From NCBI GenBank assembly GCA_024235255.1, contig JACKMT010000007.1, forward strand, positions 1 to 64,000: a stretch of 64,000 nucleotides of DNA, read 5' to 3'. The notes under the pieces were generated by a model. The model ran no database searches, had not been told where the DNA came from, and saw nothing but the letters and a program-made list of their open reading frames with translations. Below, piece after piece: positions 1 to 9,459 of the stretch. The position numbers and the translations under genes are program-made. How positions within the stretch are numbered: the first letter of the stretch is position 1; the number at the start of each line of letters is the position of its first letter. The stretch is from Chromatiaceae bacterium. Its GTDB lineage: Bacteria > Pseudomonadota > Gammaproteobacteria > Chromatiales > Chromatiaceae.

Positions 1-3000
1 GGTGGTGTCTTCGTTGGTGGTGACGGTGTTGTTGCCTGCCGTCGGCAGGTCGTTAACCGGGTCGACGTCCACCGTCATGGTATAGCTCGATGCACTGTTG
101 GCAGTACCGTCATTGACGCGGAACGCGAAGCTGTCGTAGCCGGCGCCATTAGCGTTCGCCGTCGGAGTGAAGGTAAGCAGGCCGGCATCGATGTTGGCTT
201 TGCTGATCACCTGGTTCAGCGTGACATCGGCGCCGTTGAGCTTCAACGAACCGGCGCTCTCCAGGCTGGTCACCTTGATGCTCGCCAGCGTGTCGCAGTC
301 GATATCGGCGAAGTTGAAGTCGCCGGCAGCGAAAGTGTAGGTGACCTCCTCGTCGGTGGTGACGGTGTTGTTGGCCGCGGTCGGCAGGTCGTTAACCGGG
401 TTTACCGTGATTCCGCTACTCGCGGTAGCCGTGCTGATGGAGCTGGAACCGCCACTGCCCCCCCCGGTCCAGGTGATATCAATGTTGTCGAAGTTGATGT
501 ACTCACCCGGTGCGTCCATGCCGCTGACGACATTGAAGCGAAACAGCATGTCCTCCTGAAGCGGAGCGACACCCTCGATCTGGACCGTTCGCGTGCCCGA
601 GTGATTGCCTGGGATCGTACCCTTACGCAGGACGAGCCAGCTGGTGCCTCCATCCACCGAGACATCGATGGATATGGTGTCGATACTGCCTCCGCCATAG
701 GCATCAAAATCGAAGGTAATGGCTGCGCTGACCGCATCCGAAAGGTTCGCGCTGCGATAGATGTACTCGGTACTGCCGCCGTCCTGATTGCTGATATGCA
801 GCTTGTTGTTCTCTATGCGGATGTCGCCGGTGGTGGCGGAGCCATCGTCGTTGACCTCGGTCCATGCGGATGTCCACACATCGGTCCCGTCGTTGGCACT
901 GTAACTGACGCTGTTGAACTCGTCTCTGATCGTTTCCGCTGCGGTCATATCGATGGCATCGCCGTTGACGCCGGAGGTCTGGTCCCAGGCATGGAAGGTG
1001 ATGCCGTTGCTGACGGTCCCGTTCCAGTTGCTGTTCGGTACGAAACGCACATAGGTGTTGGCATCGCCCGCCAGCAGACGCACGTTGGTGCTGCTGGGTG
1101 TACCGAAATCGGTCCAGTTCCCTCCGCCATCGATGGAGAACTGCCAAGTGCCATTGCTGTTGTCTACTCCGACCACGGCAATGCCGGCGATCGACGCAGG
1201 GTCGATATCACTGACATGGCCTGCAACAAGGTCGGATACCAGCGTGCCGGAGTTGGTGACGAAATCCTCGTTGATCGAATCCAGGTCGTTTGAACCCGAC
1301 AGTATCGGCGCGGCATTGGTGCCATTGACGACGATCGCTGCCTGCATGATGTCGCTGGTGCCGCCGTCACCGTCGGAAACGGAAATCTGTACCTGACGCT
1401 GGTTTTCGGATGGAGTGATGGAGACATTCTCGTAGGTGACATTGCGTATCAACGCCTGCACCGCTGCCTCGTCGGCACTGGAGTTCAACTGCACCGTCAG
1501 CGGCGTGAAGCCGTCGACGCCGCCGGCCCAGGTGCCGATGACCACATTGCCGTAGGTGACGTCGGAACCACTGATGCCGATCTGCCCTGCGGCGGTGCCT
1601 TGATTATTGATCGCCAGCCGGTCATCGGCGGTACCGGTGGAGGAGAGGTCGATACGCAGCAATCCGTTGTTGAAATTGATCGAATCGGAATCGGTCAGGG
1701 ATGCCGCCGGATCGATGATCGTTGCCGGATCGCCTTCGGTGTAGTTCAGCGAAGTGACCGACAGGCTGAGGACTGGGTCTTCGTTGGGCGGCAGTATGTT
1801 CTCGATCAGGGTGAACGACCGGATCTTCTTATTTTCGTTGTTCAGGCCGATATCGCCGGCATCGTACAACAGCGTAGTGCTGGCGTCGGTGGACCCGCTA
1901 CCCATGGTCGTGCTGCTGACCGTCAGGTAGAACAACTCATCGCTGCTGACTTTCAGCGCGTTGCTGCCCACCGGGATGTTGTTGCCGGTCACCGAGGTAA
2001 TAATCGAACCGGCCGGCACCACCGCGCCGGGCAGATTTAGATCGTCCGTGACGACCATCAGACCGACGAAATCGCTGCCGCTGAGTCCAAGGTCGGCGCC
2101 ATTGATGAGTACAGATACGGTTCCCGTGGTGGTGCCCGAACCCACATCATCGGCGGAGAAGTGGTAGATGTTCGCGTTGCCGTCATCCTGAGTAAAAAGC
2201 AGCGTGCCGGCATCCAGCGTTACATCGCCGATGGTGACATCGTGCTCGATCAGCGTGATGCCGGTGGTCAGGCTGGAACCCGGCTGATCCATCAAATGAA
2301 TGAAGGTGCCCGCGCTGTAGTCGCCCGACACGTCCGGACGAAAAATGACAATCTCGCCGGCATCGACCGACAAGCTGTTGCTGCTGGTCATCACCTCGTT
2401 TTGCTGGGAACTGAACAGGATGTCGCCGTGTTGCAGCGTGATCGCATTAGCGCTGCCGAGGGTGACCGAGTTGCTGACGAAATGCAGGCCGTTGATGACC
2501 ATTTCGGTGTCCGCAGCGAAGGACTCCAGGTCCATGAAGCCGAGGATGCTGCCGTCGGAACCGGCCGGTTCGAACATCAGGTTGGGATCGGCGATCGCCA
2601 GCACGTCACCGCTCTCCCAGGAGTCCAGTCCCGGAACCTTGCTGTTGGCGATATCGCTGTTGGTCGAGAAGAGGATGCGGATATCACGCGGCAGAACAGT
2701 AATGGTCGCGGTGGCCTGGGCAGTGCCGCCACGGCTGTCGCTGACTTGATAGACAAAGCTGTCGGTACCATTGAAACCCGCGTCCGGCGTGTAGACGAAC
2801 GACCCATCGGCACTCAGTATCACCTGGCCGCTCGCCGGGCCGCTGACCGGCGTGGTGTTGACGGTGAGTGTGTCACCGTCGAGGTCGCTGTCGTTTTCCA
2901 GCAATCCGTCGACGCCGAGCACCGCCGTGTAGGGCATCCCTTCGAAGGCGTTGTAGCTGTCCGCGGTCAGTACCGGCTTGGCATTGATATCGACATTGAG

Positions 3001-6000
3001 CGTACCGATCGCCACATCGCCGCCACCGCCGCTGCCGCTGTTGCCCAGATCATTCAGGATTACCTGAATCGTGTCGGCGTCATTGCCCCAGGTACCCGGC
3101 GTGCCGTGCAGGTACTGGATGTTCGTCGTGTTGTTCAGGTAAGTGTTCAGATCGGAGACAGAACCCCTCAGCGTGACATCCGCCGTACCATTACTGGTGA
3201 TGGTGATACCGCTGCCGGCGGCAGCGGTTATGACGCCGTCGATTGAAGCGGAGAGCCTGATCGACAGATCCCCGCCTGCAGCGTCGACATCACTGATATC
3301 GATCGCCGACAAGTCGATCGGACTGGCGCTGTCCTGCTGGACCACGACATCGGTCGGCAGACTGCCGAGATTGGTGGGATCATCATTGACCGGGTCGACG
3401 TCCACGGTCATGGTGTAGCTGGATGCACTGTCTGCAGTCCCGTCGTTGACGCTGAAGCCGAAGCTGTCGTAGCCATTGCCGTTGGCGTTAGCCGCCGGAG
3501 TGAACTTCAGCAGACCGGCATCGATGTCGGCTTTGCTGATGACCTGGTTCAAGGTGACATCGCTGCCGTTCAGCTTCAGGGCCCCGGCGCTCTCCAGGCT
3601 GGTCACCTTCACGCTCGCCAGCGTGTCGCCGTCGATATCGGCGAAGTTGAAGTCGCCGGCGACAAAGGTGTAACTGGTATCTTCGTTGGTGGTGACCGTG
3701 TTGTTGCCCGCGGTCGGCAGGTCGTTCTGTGCGGTCACATCGACGGTCATCGTGTAGGTTGCGGCAGAATCTGCCGACCCGTCGTTGACACTGAAACCGA
3801 AGCTGTCGTAGCCGTTGCCGTTGGCATTGGCTGCCGGCGCAAAGGTGAGCAGGCCGGCGTCGATGTCGGCCTTGCTGATCACCTGGTTCAGCGTCACATC
3901 GCTGCCGTTCAGCTTCAGACTGCCGGCGGATTCGAGCGAAGTCACCTTCACGCTGGAAAGCGTGTCGCCGTCGATGTCGGCGAAGTTGAAGTCGCCGGCG
4001 GCAAAGGTGTAACTGGTGTCCTCGTTGGTGGTGACCGTGTTGTTGCCCGCGGTCGGCAGATCGTTCTGCGCGGTGACGTCCACCGTCATGGTGTTGGGCG
4101 TCAGATCAAGATTCGATGACGCACTGTCATCCTGAACCTGAAAGGTAAAGCTCGTCAGCGCCGCGCCGGAAACATTTGCAGGCGGTGTCCAGGTGAGAAG
4201 ACCGAGGTCAATGTCTTCCGCCATAATATAGTTGCCTGCCGAAAATCCCGACCCATTCCACTTGAGCGTACCTTGGCTGGGCAGGGTTGCAATCCAGACA
4301 CGGTCGAAGGCGTCGCCGTCCGCATCGGAGAAACCGAAATCCGATGTGGAGAATACATAATCGGTATCCTCTATCGCAGTTATCGTTCCATTTGTGCCGG
4401 TCGGAGCGTCGTTCACCGGTGTCACGGTAATCGCGACCGTATCGGTATCCTGAAGATTCAGATCGTCGGCGAGAGCGCCAACTTCCGAAGCATCCAATGT
4501 ACGATCGTAGACGCGGACATCGTCGATCAAGCCATTGAAGTCGAAGGTTGTCTGGCCATCTCCGTGCTTGCCGATAAAGCTGTTTGCGCCAAGCGTGTAG
4601 GAGATCGAGCCGGAAACGGTGTTCGATCCCGCTGCAACGCCGTCGATGTAGAGGGTCTGAACATGGGTCGCATTATCGTAGGTATAGGCTACATGGTGCC
4701 AACCGCTGCCAGCCAGAAACTGGCCTGAATTAATATTTGTCCAGGTACTCCCGTTGTACATGAACGCCTGCACGCCGTGAGTGGGGGCATCGAGCCGAAG
4801 CGCGACACTGTCGCCAAGGGAGATGACCTCCGAACCACTGGTATCGGCAGCCGTCAGATTGACCCATGCCGCCAGCGTCACATTGGCCGGGTTGCCGAAG
4901 TGTCCGTTGATCTGGGCATAGTCATTGCCGTCGAAGCTCAACACGTCACCACGTGTACCGTTCACCGTGGCCGTGGCGCCGTTGACGGTGCCGTCGTTGG
5001 TGCCGCCCGGACTGTCGTCGTTGCCCAAATCGCCTGTATTGTCGAACGAGTAGTATCCCTTCAAATTAGCGTCGATGTTCAGTTGATAGAGCGTTGCATC
5101 GTTACTGGTGATGGTGAGCGTGGAACCGCCGTTGTAGTCGGCGGTGGGCGAGAAGCCTAACCCCGCCAGCGCGGCGTTAACATCTTCCAGTGTGCCGGAG
5201 AAACTCATCGAAGCATCGCTGGTGCCATCGCCATCGGTAAACGTCAACCCCGAGACCCCCGACAGGGATAAGCTGCCGTTGGTGACAGAGAGCACCATGT
5301 AGTAGGTTTGCCCCGCATCTCCGGTAACGCTGATCGCGTTGCCGTTGCCGCTGCTGAAGACCAAGGCAGTATCTTCGTTGGTGGTCTGACTTCCGGGTAC
5401 GGTGTTGATGATATCGTTTGGGGTGCTCTCCGAACCAAAAGTTATATAGGTGGCCGGTGCATTCTGATTGTTATATTCCGTCGCGATCCAATCCGCTGAA
5501 CGGGTCGTTGTGGCTAAGCGTACTTCGTCTAACTGCCCATCAAAATAGCGACTAGCAGCGCCGGGCTTACCGAACTGCAGGTCGGTGTTCCAGTTAGAGC
5601 GAGAGGTATCAGCAAGCGAGCCCGTATCCGTGCCGACAAGTGCGCCGTCCAGGTACATCGCGGCGGTCGGGGTTGTGCTCATATTGCTGACGACGACGGT
5701 AACCTGATGCCACCCGGTCGTGTCGGTGAACGCAGTGAATATCTCCAGTGGGTCTTGGCCAAAAACTGAGTCGTCGCCGAGGAAGAACGACACATAGTCA
5801 CTTAGCGGGGAACCGTCATTGTTAGTACCCAGCGAGATGTGCATTTCAGCTTCCGGCGATCCCCAGCCGTTGCCCGTCGCTGTACCTTCCCATAGGAGAT
5901 GATGGGCATAGTCGGTCGCGTCCGCGTTGAACCAGGTCGAAATGGTGAAACTGTTGGCTGTCTTGGCTTCGTTACTGGTGGTGGAGATGTAGTTGCTCGT

Positions 6001-7734
6001 TCCGTTGAAGTCGTCGCCTGCGCCGATTTGCCCGGTCGGGTCGTTCGTTGTACCGCTGTTGGTGCCGTCGTTGTTATTGGATGTGCTGTCCTGGTAGTCG
6101 GCGCCGAGGTGCCACACACCGGCGTAGCTGGCGTCCCAGGTGCCAGCGTCGTTCCACTGATTGACGGCACCCGCGTTGCCATAGTAGAGGAACAGCTCCG
6201 TGTCGGCGGTCGCGGAGAGCGTTGGAATCTCAACCCACACGACGAGTTCGCCGGTCGCAGCGTTATAACTTTCGATCTGGTGGTCCAGCTGCGTCGTACC
6301 ATCGGCAGATGTGAACACAATGTCGCCACCGTCTGTTTGGCCGACATTGCCGCCGTTGCTCGTGCTCTTCAAGCTGGCGTCAGTGAGGGTCACGAGAACG
6401 GCAAAATTCGACAGGTCATTCGACCCGGAGACCATCGACTGGTCGATCGTAACCTGTTGGCGATAGCCCCAGTTGACATCGAACCAGGCAAGGCTCACAT
6501 CGGTTGCTTTGAGGGATTGCATATCGAACGGCAGCACTATGCCGCTGCTCAGCTCGTCGTCTGAACCGGCGGACGCCGTCTCGAGTACCCAGTCACCGCC
6601 GACGCCGGTAACGTCATCAGATGCAAACAGGTCGGCACCGGTGAGGTTCGCCAGCTCATCGAGCAGTGGCTGTCCCTCTCCCTCGTCACCGGCAACGTCG
6701 CAGCCGAGGATGTAGATGTTGGCGTCGGTCGTCATGTAGCTACCGAGTTGCTGCCACAGCTCGGTATCTGCGTCCAGCGTCGACTTGGTGATCCAATCGG
6801 TACCCAGTTGAAACGCGCCTTCCGTGCCATGCGAGAGAATGGATAACGAGTCAATCTTCGCATTGTTTGCCCCGGCCCAGTTGAAGACGTTCCGGAATAC
6901 ATCAGCCGCTGAATCCTTAGCGCTGTCGTATACGAAAGTCAAAGTATCGTCCGCTACCGAATTCAATAAATCCCCACTGTCTTGCAGTCTAGAGTCGATT
7001 AGTACGATGTCATAACCATCGCTTGATGATGCATGACAGGTTAGGTCTTTGGAGGCGATCACATCAGCGCCAGTAAGCTGTGCTAGAGTATCGACGAACA
7101 GCTCGCCGTCTCCGCTCGCTGCCGGATCGCAACCGTAAATCAGCAGATCGCCATCCGCATTGAAAGCTTGACTCCAGCTCCCGATCTCGACTGACTCGGT
7201 GTCGAGCCTGGATTGATCCAGCGTGCTGCTGCCGATCCGGATCGCGCCGTCGCTGCCATGGGAGATGATGTGCACCGCATCCAGATCGCGGAATCCGGCC
7301 AGGATGTCGCCGATCTGGGCAACGCCGTCCGTGTCGGCTTCCAGCATTACCACCTCGATCTGGCGGTTTTCGTCCTCGCGGGAGAGCAGGTCGTCCAGCA
7401 GCTGCTGATAGTTGGGGGTGGCCGGATCGACGAAGACCAGCTCGCTGCGCAGCCGGTTACTGTCGTCCGCTCCTATCAGCGAATGGTATTCGGATTCATC
7501 GAGCAGATAGGGAGTGATAGCAGCGGACTGCTCCGCCGGATCATCAGCTTCCGTATCGGATTGGGGTTGCAGCGCGGAGCTTCCATCCAGCAATGCCTGA
7601 ACCGGGTCGTCGGCACCGGCGCCGTCGACAGCAGCACCGAACAGATCGGCGGAAAAGAGCAACTTGGGTTCGAGCGCCTCGATCAGGGGATTTGCGCGAT
7701 TCCTGCTCTTTTGCTTCTTTTTCGACGATCCCAT
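1..7734 (-). CDS. Giant DUF4347/LamG/cadherin-repeat surface protein (3' end off window)
   Basis: One open frame runs 2578 codons from an ATG at 7734 (AGAGGA about 9 bases upstream) to the left edge without a stop, so the C-terminus is missing. Residues 21-30 read LEPKLLFSAD, the LEPxLL motif found at the start of very large repeat proteins. Two DUF4347-like domains follow (about 99-235 and 258-385), with SHG/GCD pairs at H159/C202 and H302/C345. Then come a DUF2341-like domain (about 417-516), a LamG/concanavalin-like domain (528-745), a second LamG-like domain (885-1079), and cadherin/VCBS-like repeats with DxDGD-type calcium sites. There is no signal peptide, which fits type I-like export, but the C-terminal signal cannot be seen. 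Role inferred: adhesin or large extracellular protein. The domain order is seen; family names are from memory of the motifs. Confidence 0.93.
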   Translation of the reverse strand, partial: MGSSKKKQKSRNRANPLIEALEPKLLFSADLFGAAVDGAGADDPVQALLDGSSALQPQSDTEADDPAEQSAAITPYLLDESEYHSLIGADDSNRLRSELVFVDPATPNYQQLLDDLLSREDENRQIEVVMLEADTDGVAQIGDILAGFRDLDAVHIISHGSDGAIRIGSSTLDQSRLDTESVEIGSWSQAFNADGDLLIYGCDPAASGDGELFVDTLAQLTGADVIASKDLTCHASSSDGYDIVLIDSRLQDSGDLLNSVADDTLTFVYDSAKDSAADVFRNVFNWAGANNAKIDSLSILSHGTEGAFQLGTDWITKSTLDADTELWQQLGSYMTTDANIYILGCDVAGDEGEGQPLLDELANLTGADLFASDDVTGVGGDWVLETASAGSDDELSSGIVLPFDMQSLKATDVSLAWFDVNWGYRQQVTIDQSMVSGSNDLSNFAVLVTLTDASLKSTSNGGNVGQTDGGDIVFTSADGTTQLDHQIESYNAATGELVVWVEIPTLSATADTELFLYYGNAGAVNQWNDAGTWDASYAGVWHLGADYQDSTSNNNDGTNSGTTNDPTGQIGAGDDFNGTSNYISTTSNEAKTANSFTISTWFNADATDYAHHLLWEGTATGNGWGSPEAEMHISLGTNNDGSPLSDYVSFFLGDDSVFGQDPLEIFTAFTDTTGWHQVTVVVSNMSTTPTAAMYLDGALVGTDTGSLADTSRSNWNTDLQFGKPGAASRYFDGQLDEVRLATTTRSADWIATEYNNQNAPATYITFGSESTPNDIINTVPGSQTTNEDTALVFSSGNGNAISVTGDAGQTYYMVLSVTNGSLSLSGVSGLTFTDGDGTSDASMSFSGTLEDVNAALAGLGFSPTADYNGGSTLTITSNDATLYQLNIDANLKGYYSFDNTGDLGNDDSPGGTNDGTVNGATATVNGTRGDVLSFDGNDYAQINGHFGNPANVTLAAWVNLTAADTSGSEVISLGDSVALRLDAPTHGVQAFMYNGSTWTNINSGQFLAGSGWHHVAYTYDNATHVQTLYIDGVAAGSNTVSGSISYTLGANSFIGKHGDGQTTFDFNGLIDDVRVYDRTLDASEVGALADDLNLQDTDTVAITVTPVNDAPTGTNGTITAIEDTDYVFSTSDFGFSDADGDAFDRVWIATLPSQGTLKWNGSGFSAGNYIMAEDIDLGLLTWTPPANVSGAALTSFTFQVQDDSASSNLDLTPNTMTVDVTAQNDLPTAGNNTVTTNEDTSYTFAAGDFNFADIDGDTLSSVKVTSLESAGSLKLNGSDVTLNQVISKADIDAGLLTFAPAANANGNGYDSFGFSVNDGSADSAATYTMTVDVTAQNDLPTAGNNTVTTNEDTSYTFVAGDFNFADIDGDTLASVKVTSLESAGALKLNGSDVTLNQVISKADIDAGLLKFTPAANANGNGYDSFGFSVNDGTADSASSYTMTVDVDPVNDDPTNLGSLPTDVVVQQDSASPIDLSAIDISDVDAAGGDLSIRLSASIDGVITAAAGSGITITSNGTADVTLRGSVSDLNTYLNNTTNIQYLHGTPGTWGNDADTIQVILNDLGNSGSGGGGDVAIGTLNVDINAKPVLTADSYNAFEGMPYTAVLGVDGLLENDSDLDGDTLTVNTTPVSGPASGQVILSADGSFVYTPDAGFNGTDSFVYQVSDSRGGTAQATATITVLPRDIRILFSTNSDIANSKVPGLDSWESGDVLAIADPNLMFEPAGSDGSILGFMDLESFAADTEMVINGLHFVSNSVTLGSANAITLQHGDILFSSQQNEVMTSSNSLSVDAGEIVIFRPDVSGDYSAGTFIHLMDQPGSSLTTGITLIEHDVTIGDVTLDAGTLLFTQDDGNANIYHFSADDVGSGTTTGTVSVLINGADLGLSGSDFVGLMVVTDDLNLPGAVVPAGSIITSVTGNNIPVGSNALKVSSDELFYLTVSSTTMGSGSTDASTTLLYDAGDIGLNNENKKIRSFTLIENILPPNEDPVLSLSVTSLNYTEGDPATIIDPAASLTDSDSINFNNGLLRIDLSSTGTADDRLAINNQGTAAGQIGISGSDVTYGNVVIGTWAGGVDGFTPLTVQLNSSADEAAVQALIRNVTYENVSITPSENQRQVQISVSDGDGGTSDIMQAAIVVNGTNAAPILSGSNDLDSINEDFVTNSGTLVSDLVAGHVSDIDPASIAGIAVVGVDNSNGTWQFSIDGGGNWTDFGTPSSTNVRLLAGDANTYVRFVPNSNWNGTVSNGITFHAWDQTSGVNGDAIDMTAAETIRDEFNSVSYSANDGTDVWTSAWTEVNDDGSATTGDIRIENNKLHISNQDGGSTEYIYRSANLSDAVSAAITFDFDAYGGGSIDTISIDVSVDGGTSWLVLRKGTIPGNHSGTRTVQIEGVAPLQEDMLFRFNVVSGMDAPGEYINFDNIDITWTGGGSGGSSSISTATASSGITVNPVNDLPTAANNTVTTDEEVTYTFAAGDFNFADIDCDTLASIKVTSLESAGSLKLNGADVTLNQVISKANIDAGLLTFTPTANANGAGYDSFAFRVNDGTANSASSYTMTVDVDPVNDLPTAGNNTVTTNEDTT
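49..387 (-). repeat. 339-nt cadherin-like repeat unit (copy 1)
   Basis: A 113-residue unit inside the giant gene. It starts at the shared PVNDLPTA-type border and carries the motifs NNTVTT, FADID and LNQVISKA. The same border recurs exactly 339 nt later at 388. It is closely similar at DNA level to the tandem pair at 3382-4059. One calcium-type motif reads DIDCDT where the other copies read DIDGDT. Confidence 0.8.
3382..4059 (-). repeat. Tandem pair of 339-nt cadherin-like repeat units
   Basis: Two adjacent units (3382-3720 and 3721-4059) of exactly 339 nt each encode 113-residue repeats with the motifs TTNEDTSYTF, FADIDGDTL, SLESAG and NVISKADIDAGLL-like segments. They are nearly identical at DNA level and resemble the unit at 49-387. 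A more diverged repeat of the same fold follows at about 4060-4420. This is the expected architecture of a stalk built from calcium-binding beta-sandwich domains. Confidence 0.85.
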
Positions 7735-7826
7735 ACCCAGCTTCCTCTACCCACCGCAGACATGATTTGGAGAATCCCAATGGGGGTATCGGCATTGAAT
7801 AGAGAAAATACAGGGAATATAGGTAG

Positions 7827-8252
7827 TTAGGCCTGAGGGATAAAGGGATTGATCAACCGGATGCCGCACTCTTCGAAATCCTTGGTGTTTCTTGTCGCGA
7901 TTGAAAACTCCCTTACGCGGGCAATGGCTGCGATCTGACCATCCAGATCGGATAGTGGACGGCCCATTTCTTTGCGATAGCCCTTGATTTCTCCATATAA
8001 TCGTGCGGCTGCTTCATCGAATGGCAGGACGCGAGCGCCAAAAGCTGCTGCGACAAATTGCGCAAAGCGCTCTTTCAATAAATGTCGGCGCTTTCCCGCA
8101 GGTAAGCAGCGCAATCCGTAGCCAATCTCTGCGATGGAAATGGTCGTCATATAGAGCGACAAGGTATTTTGTGCATTCAACCAGTCCAGCACCGGGGCTG
8201 CTGGTGGTGAAGTCATGAATTCCGAAATGATATTGGTATCAATGATGATCAC
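7827..8252 (-). CDS. PIN-domain toxin, FitB/VapC type
   Basis: A 141-residue PIN-domain ribonuclease of a type II toxin-antitoxin pair. The acidic active-site residues are visible: D5 in IIIDTN, E42 in SIAEIGYG, D104 in PLSDLDGQIAA and D125 in TRNTKDF. Family members cut tRNA or other RNAs when free of antitoxin; this substrate is unknown. Its start codon overlaps the stop of the upstream antitoxin gene by four bases, the usual translational coupling. It lies 92 nt upstream of the giant surface-protein gene on the same strand, but nothing shows they share a function. Base composition is visibly richer in A+T than the flanking genes. Confidence 0.9.
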   Translation of the reverse strand: MIIIDTNIISEFMTSPPAAPVLDWLNAQNTLSLYMTTISIAEIGYGLRCLPAGKRRHLLKERFAQFVAAAFGARVLPFDEAAARLYGEIKGYRKEMGRPLSDLDGQIAAIARVREFSIATRNTKDFEECGIRLINPFIPQA

Positions 8253-8485
8253 TCCGGAAACTCCACTGGATCCGATGTCTGGCGTTCAGGCAAAACCAGT
8301 TCTTCCTCGCCATAGGCCGGGCTGAATAGCCGAACTGCTAGGTCACCCAACCGCTCTGGTGTTGCAGCTGCATCCCGGAGTATATGCCTGATTTCTTCTT
8401 CCATTGAAACACCGTGACGCGCAGCACGAACCCGTAAATTCGCCACAATTTCATCATCAAGGTTCCGAACACTTAAGTTTGCCAT
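8249..8485 (-). CDS. FitA-type ribbon-helix-helix antitoxin
   Basis: A short antitoxin of 78 residues, with an N-terminal ribbon-helix-helix DNA-binding segment (MANLSVRNLDDEIV onward) and a C-terminal tail that should wrap the PIN toxin. I chose the ATG at 8485 because AGAGGTG lies just upstream and the protein then begins at the conserved RHH strand; an in-frame start at 8563 would add 26 residues with no family match. Members repress their own operon by binding palindromes near the promoter. A perfect palindrome lies at 8528-8542, about 43 bases upstream of the start. Confidence 0.85.
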   Translation of the reverse strand: MANLSVRNLDDEIVANLRVRAARHGVSMEEEIRHILRDAAATPERLGDLAVRLFSPAYGEEELVLPERQTSDPVEFPE

Positions 8486-8527
8486 GAGCACCTCTAATAC
8501 TTTCCACAGGAGCATATGATAGCGCGC

Positions 8528-8542
8528 GCTAGCGTCGCTAGC
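8528..8542. promoter_or_regulatory. Candidate antitoxin operator palindrome
   Basis: A perfect inverted repeat, GCTAGC-GTC-GCTAGC, sits in the divergent space between the FitA-type antitoxin (minus) and the second antitoxin (plus). Position and symmetry suit autoregulation by a ribbon-helix-helix protein. The role is inferred from location only. Confidence 0.45.
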
Positions 8543-8596
8543 AACCAACGAGCGGGTATCCAAATTATCGGCTTGAACGAGACATAATCAGGATTG

Positions 8597-8666
8597 AAAA
8601 AAAGGGGATGGATTTATTTTTGGGCGCTTTTCTTTACAACGAATTACCAAATCTGTCCCCTTTTAT
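8597..8666. repeat. Imperfect inverted repeat with AAAAGGGGA / TCCCCTTTT ends
   Basis: The left arm (8597-8616) contains AAAAGGGGATGGATTT and the right arm (8649-8666) contains AAATCTGTCCCCTTTT, which pair with two mismatches. Repeats with this AAAAGGGGACAGATTT core are, from memory, scattered through many proteobacterial genomes, often near toxin-antitoxin genes. Only one copy is seen in this window. Confidence 0.5.
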
Positions 8667-8734
8667 CGGGCATCGACATGAGCGAGATATCCCACTACAA
8701 TCCACATAGTACAAATATATTTGGAGAAATATCA

Positions 8735-8959
8735 ATGTCGCAGTTACATTGTTACGTAGCCGATGATCTCGCGGAAAAATTCAAAAAAAAGGCCAAAGCG
8801 GCACACCTACCTGTGTCCAAATACCTTGCGCTATTAGTAAAACGCGAAGTGGAGCAGCAGTGGCCCGAGAACTATTTCGACTGTTTCGGCAGCTGGCAAG
8901 GCGATAGACTGGAACGCCCGGAGCAGGGGAATTTCGAAAAACGTGTAGGATTCGAATGA
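8735..8959 (+). CDS. Antitoxin of second VapBC-type module
   Basis: A 74-residue protein beginning MSQLHCYVADDLAEK with a compact helix-rich N-terminus of ribbon-helix-helix type and an acidic/aromatic tail (YFDCFGSW). I chose the ATG at 8735 because TGGAGA lies eight bases upstream and the RHH-like segment starts there; longer in-frame starts at 8594 and 8678 would add residues with no family character. The stop overlaps the toxin start (GAATGATG). It should neutralise the downstream PIN toxin and repress the operon; this is inferred from gene order. Confidence 0.8.
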   Translation: MSQLHCYVADDLAEKFKKKAKAAHLPVSKYLALLVKREVEQQWPENYFDCFGSWQGDRLERPEQGNFEKRVGFE

Positions 8960-9366
8960 TGTTCCTGCTAGATACCAACCTATGTATCCAGTTGCTCAAC
9001 AACCGCTCTGCGCAGATCCAAGACCATTTCCTGCAACACTCCCCCGAAGAGATCGTTCTGTGCAGCATCGTCAAGATGGAATTGCTCTATGGTGCGCGTC
9101 ACAGCCAACGAATCGAGGCCAACCTGCAACTTCTGAAGCGTTTCTTCCACCCCCTGCAGAGCCTGCCCTTTGACGACCGTTGCGCCGAAGAAGCAGGACA
9201 AATACGCGCCGACCTAGCCAGTCAGGGAAGTCCCATCGGTCCCATTGATCTCCTCATTGCCGCCACCGCCCGCGCCCACGATGCAGTCCTAGTAACCCAC
9301 AACACCAAAGAATTCTCCCGAGTCACCAACCTACGCTTGGTTGACTGGGAAACTGAGTCACCATAA
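8956..9366 (+). CDS. PIN-domain toxin, VapC type
   Basis: A 136-residue PIN ribonuclease. D6 in MFLLDTN, E42 in VKMELLYGA and the aspartate of GPIDLLIAATA form the metal-binding acidic cluster. The last motif reads THNTKEF, with Glu in place of the commoner Asp. Overlap with the antitoxin stop indicates coupled translation. It points away from the FitAB-type pair, so the two modules are divergent and share a short spacer. The target RNA cannot be told from sequence. Confidence 0.9.
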   Translation: MMFLLDTNLCIQLLNNRSAQIQDHFLQHSPEEIVLCSIVKMELLYGARHSQRIEANLQLLKRFFHPLQSLPFDDRCAEEAGQIRADLASQGSPIGPIDLLIAATARAHDAVLVTHNTKEFSRVTNLRLVDWETESP

Positions 9367-9459
9367 TACACAACGGGGTCGGAGCAGCGTGTAGCCCGGA
9401 TCAGTATCGATCTATTGGCAGCTTCCCGGTCAGGCTGCGCTCACTCGCACGGTATGGGA

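Noticed and set aside
402..7408. Many plus-strand and other-frame reading frames opposite the giant gene, up to 361 codons (for example 2161-3246)
   Set aside because: They mirror the biased codons of one uninterrupted minus-strand frame with clear repeat domains, match no family and have no ribosome sites.
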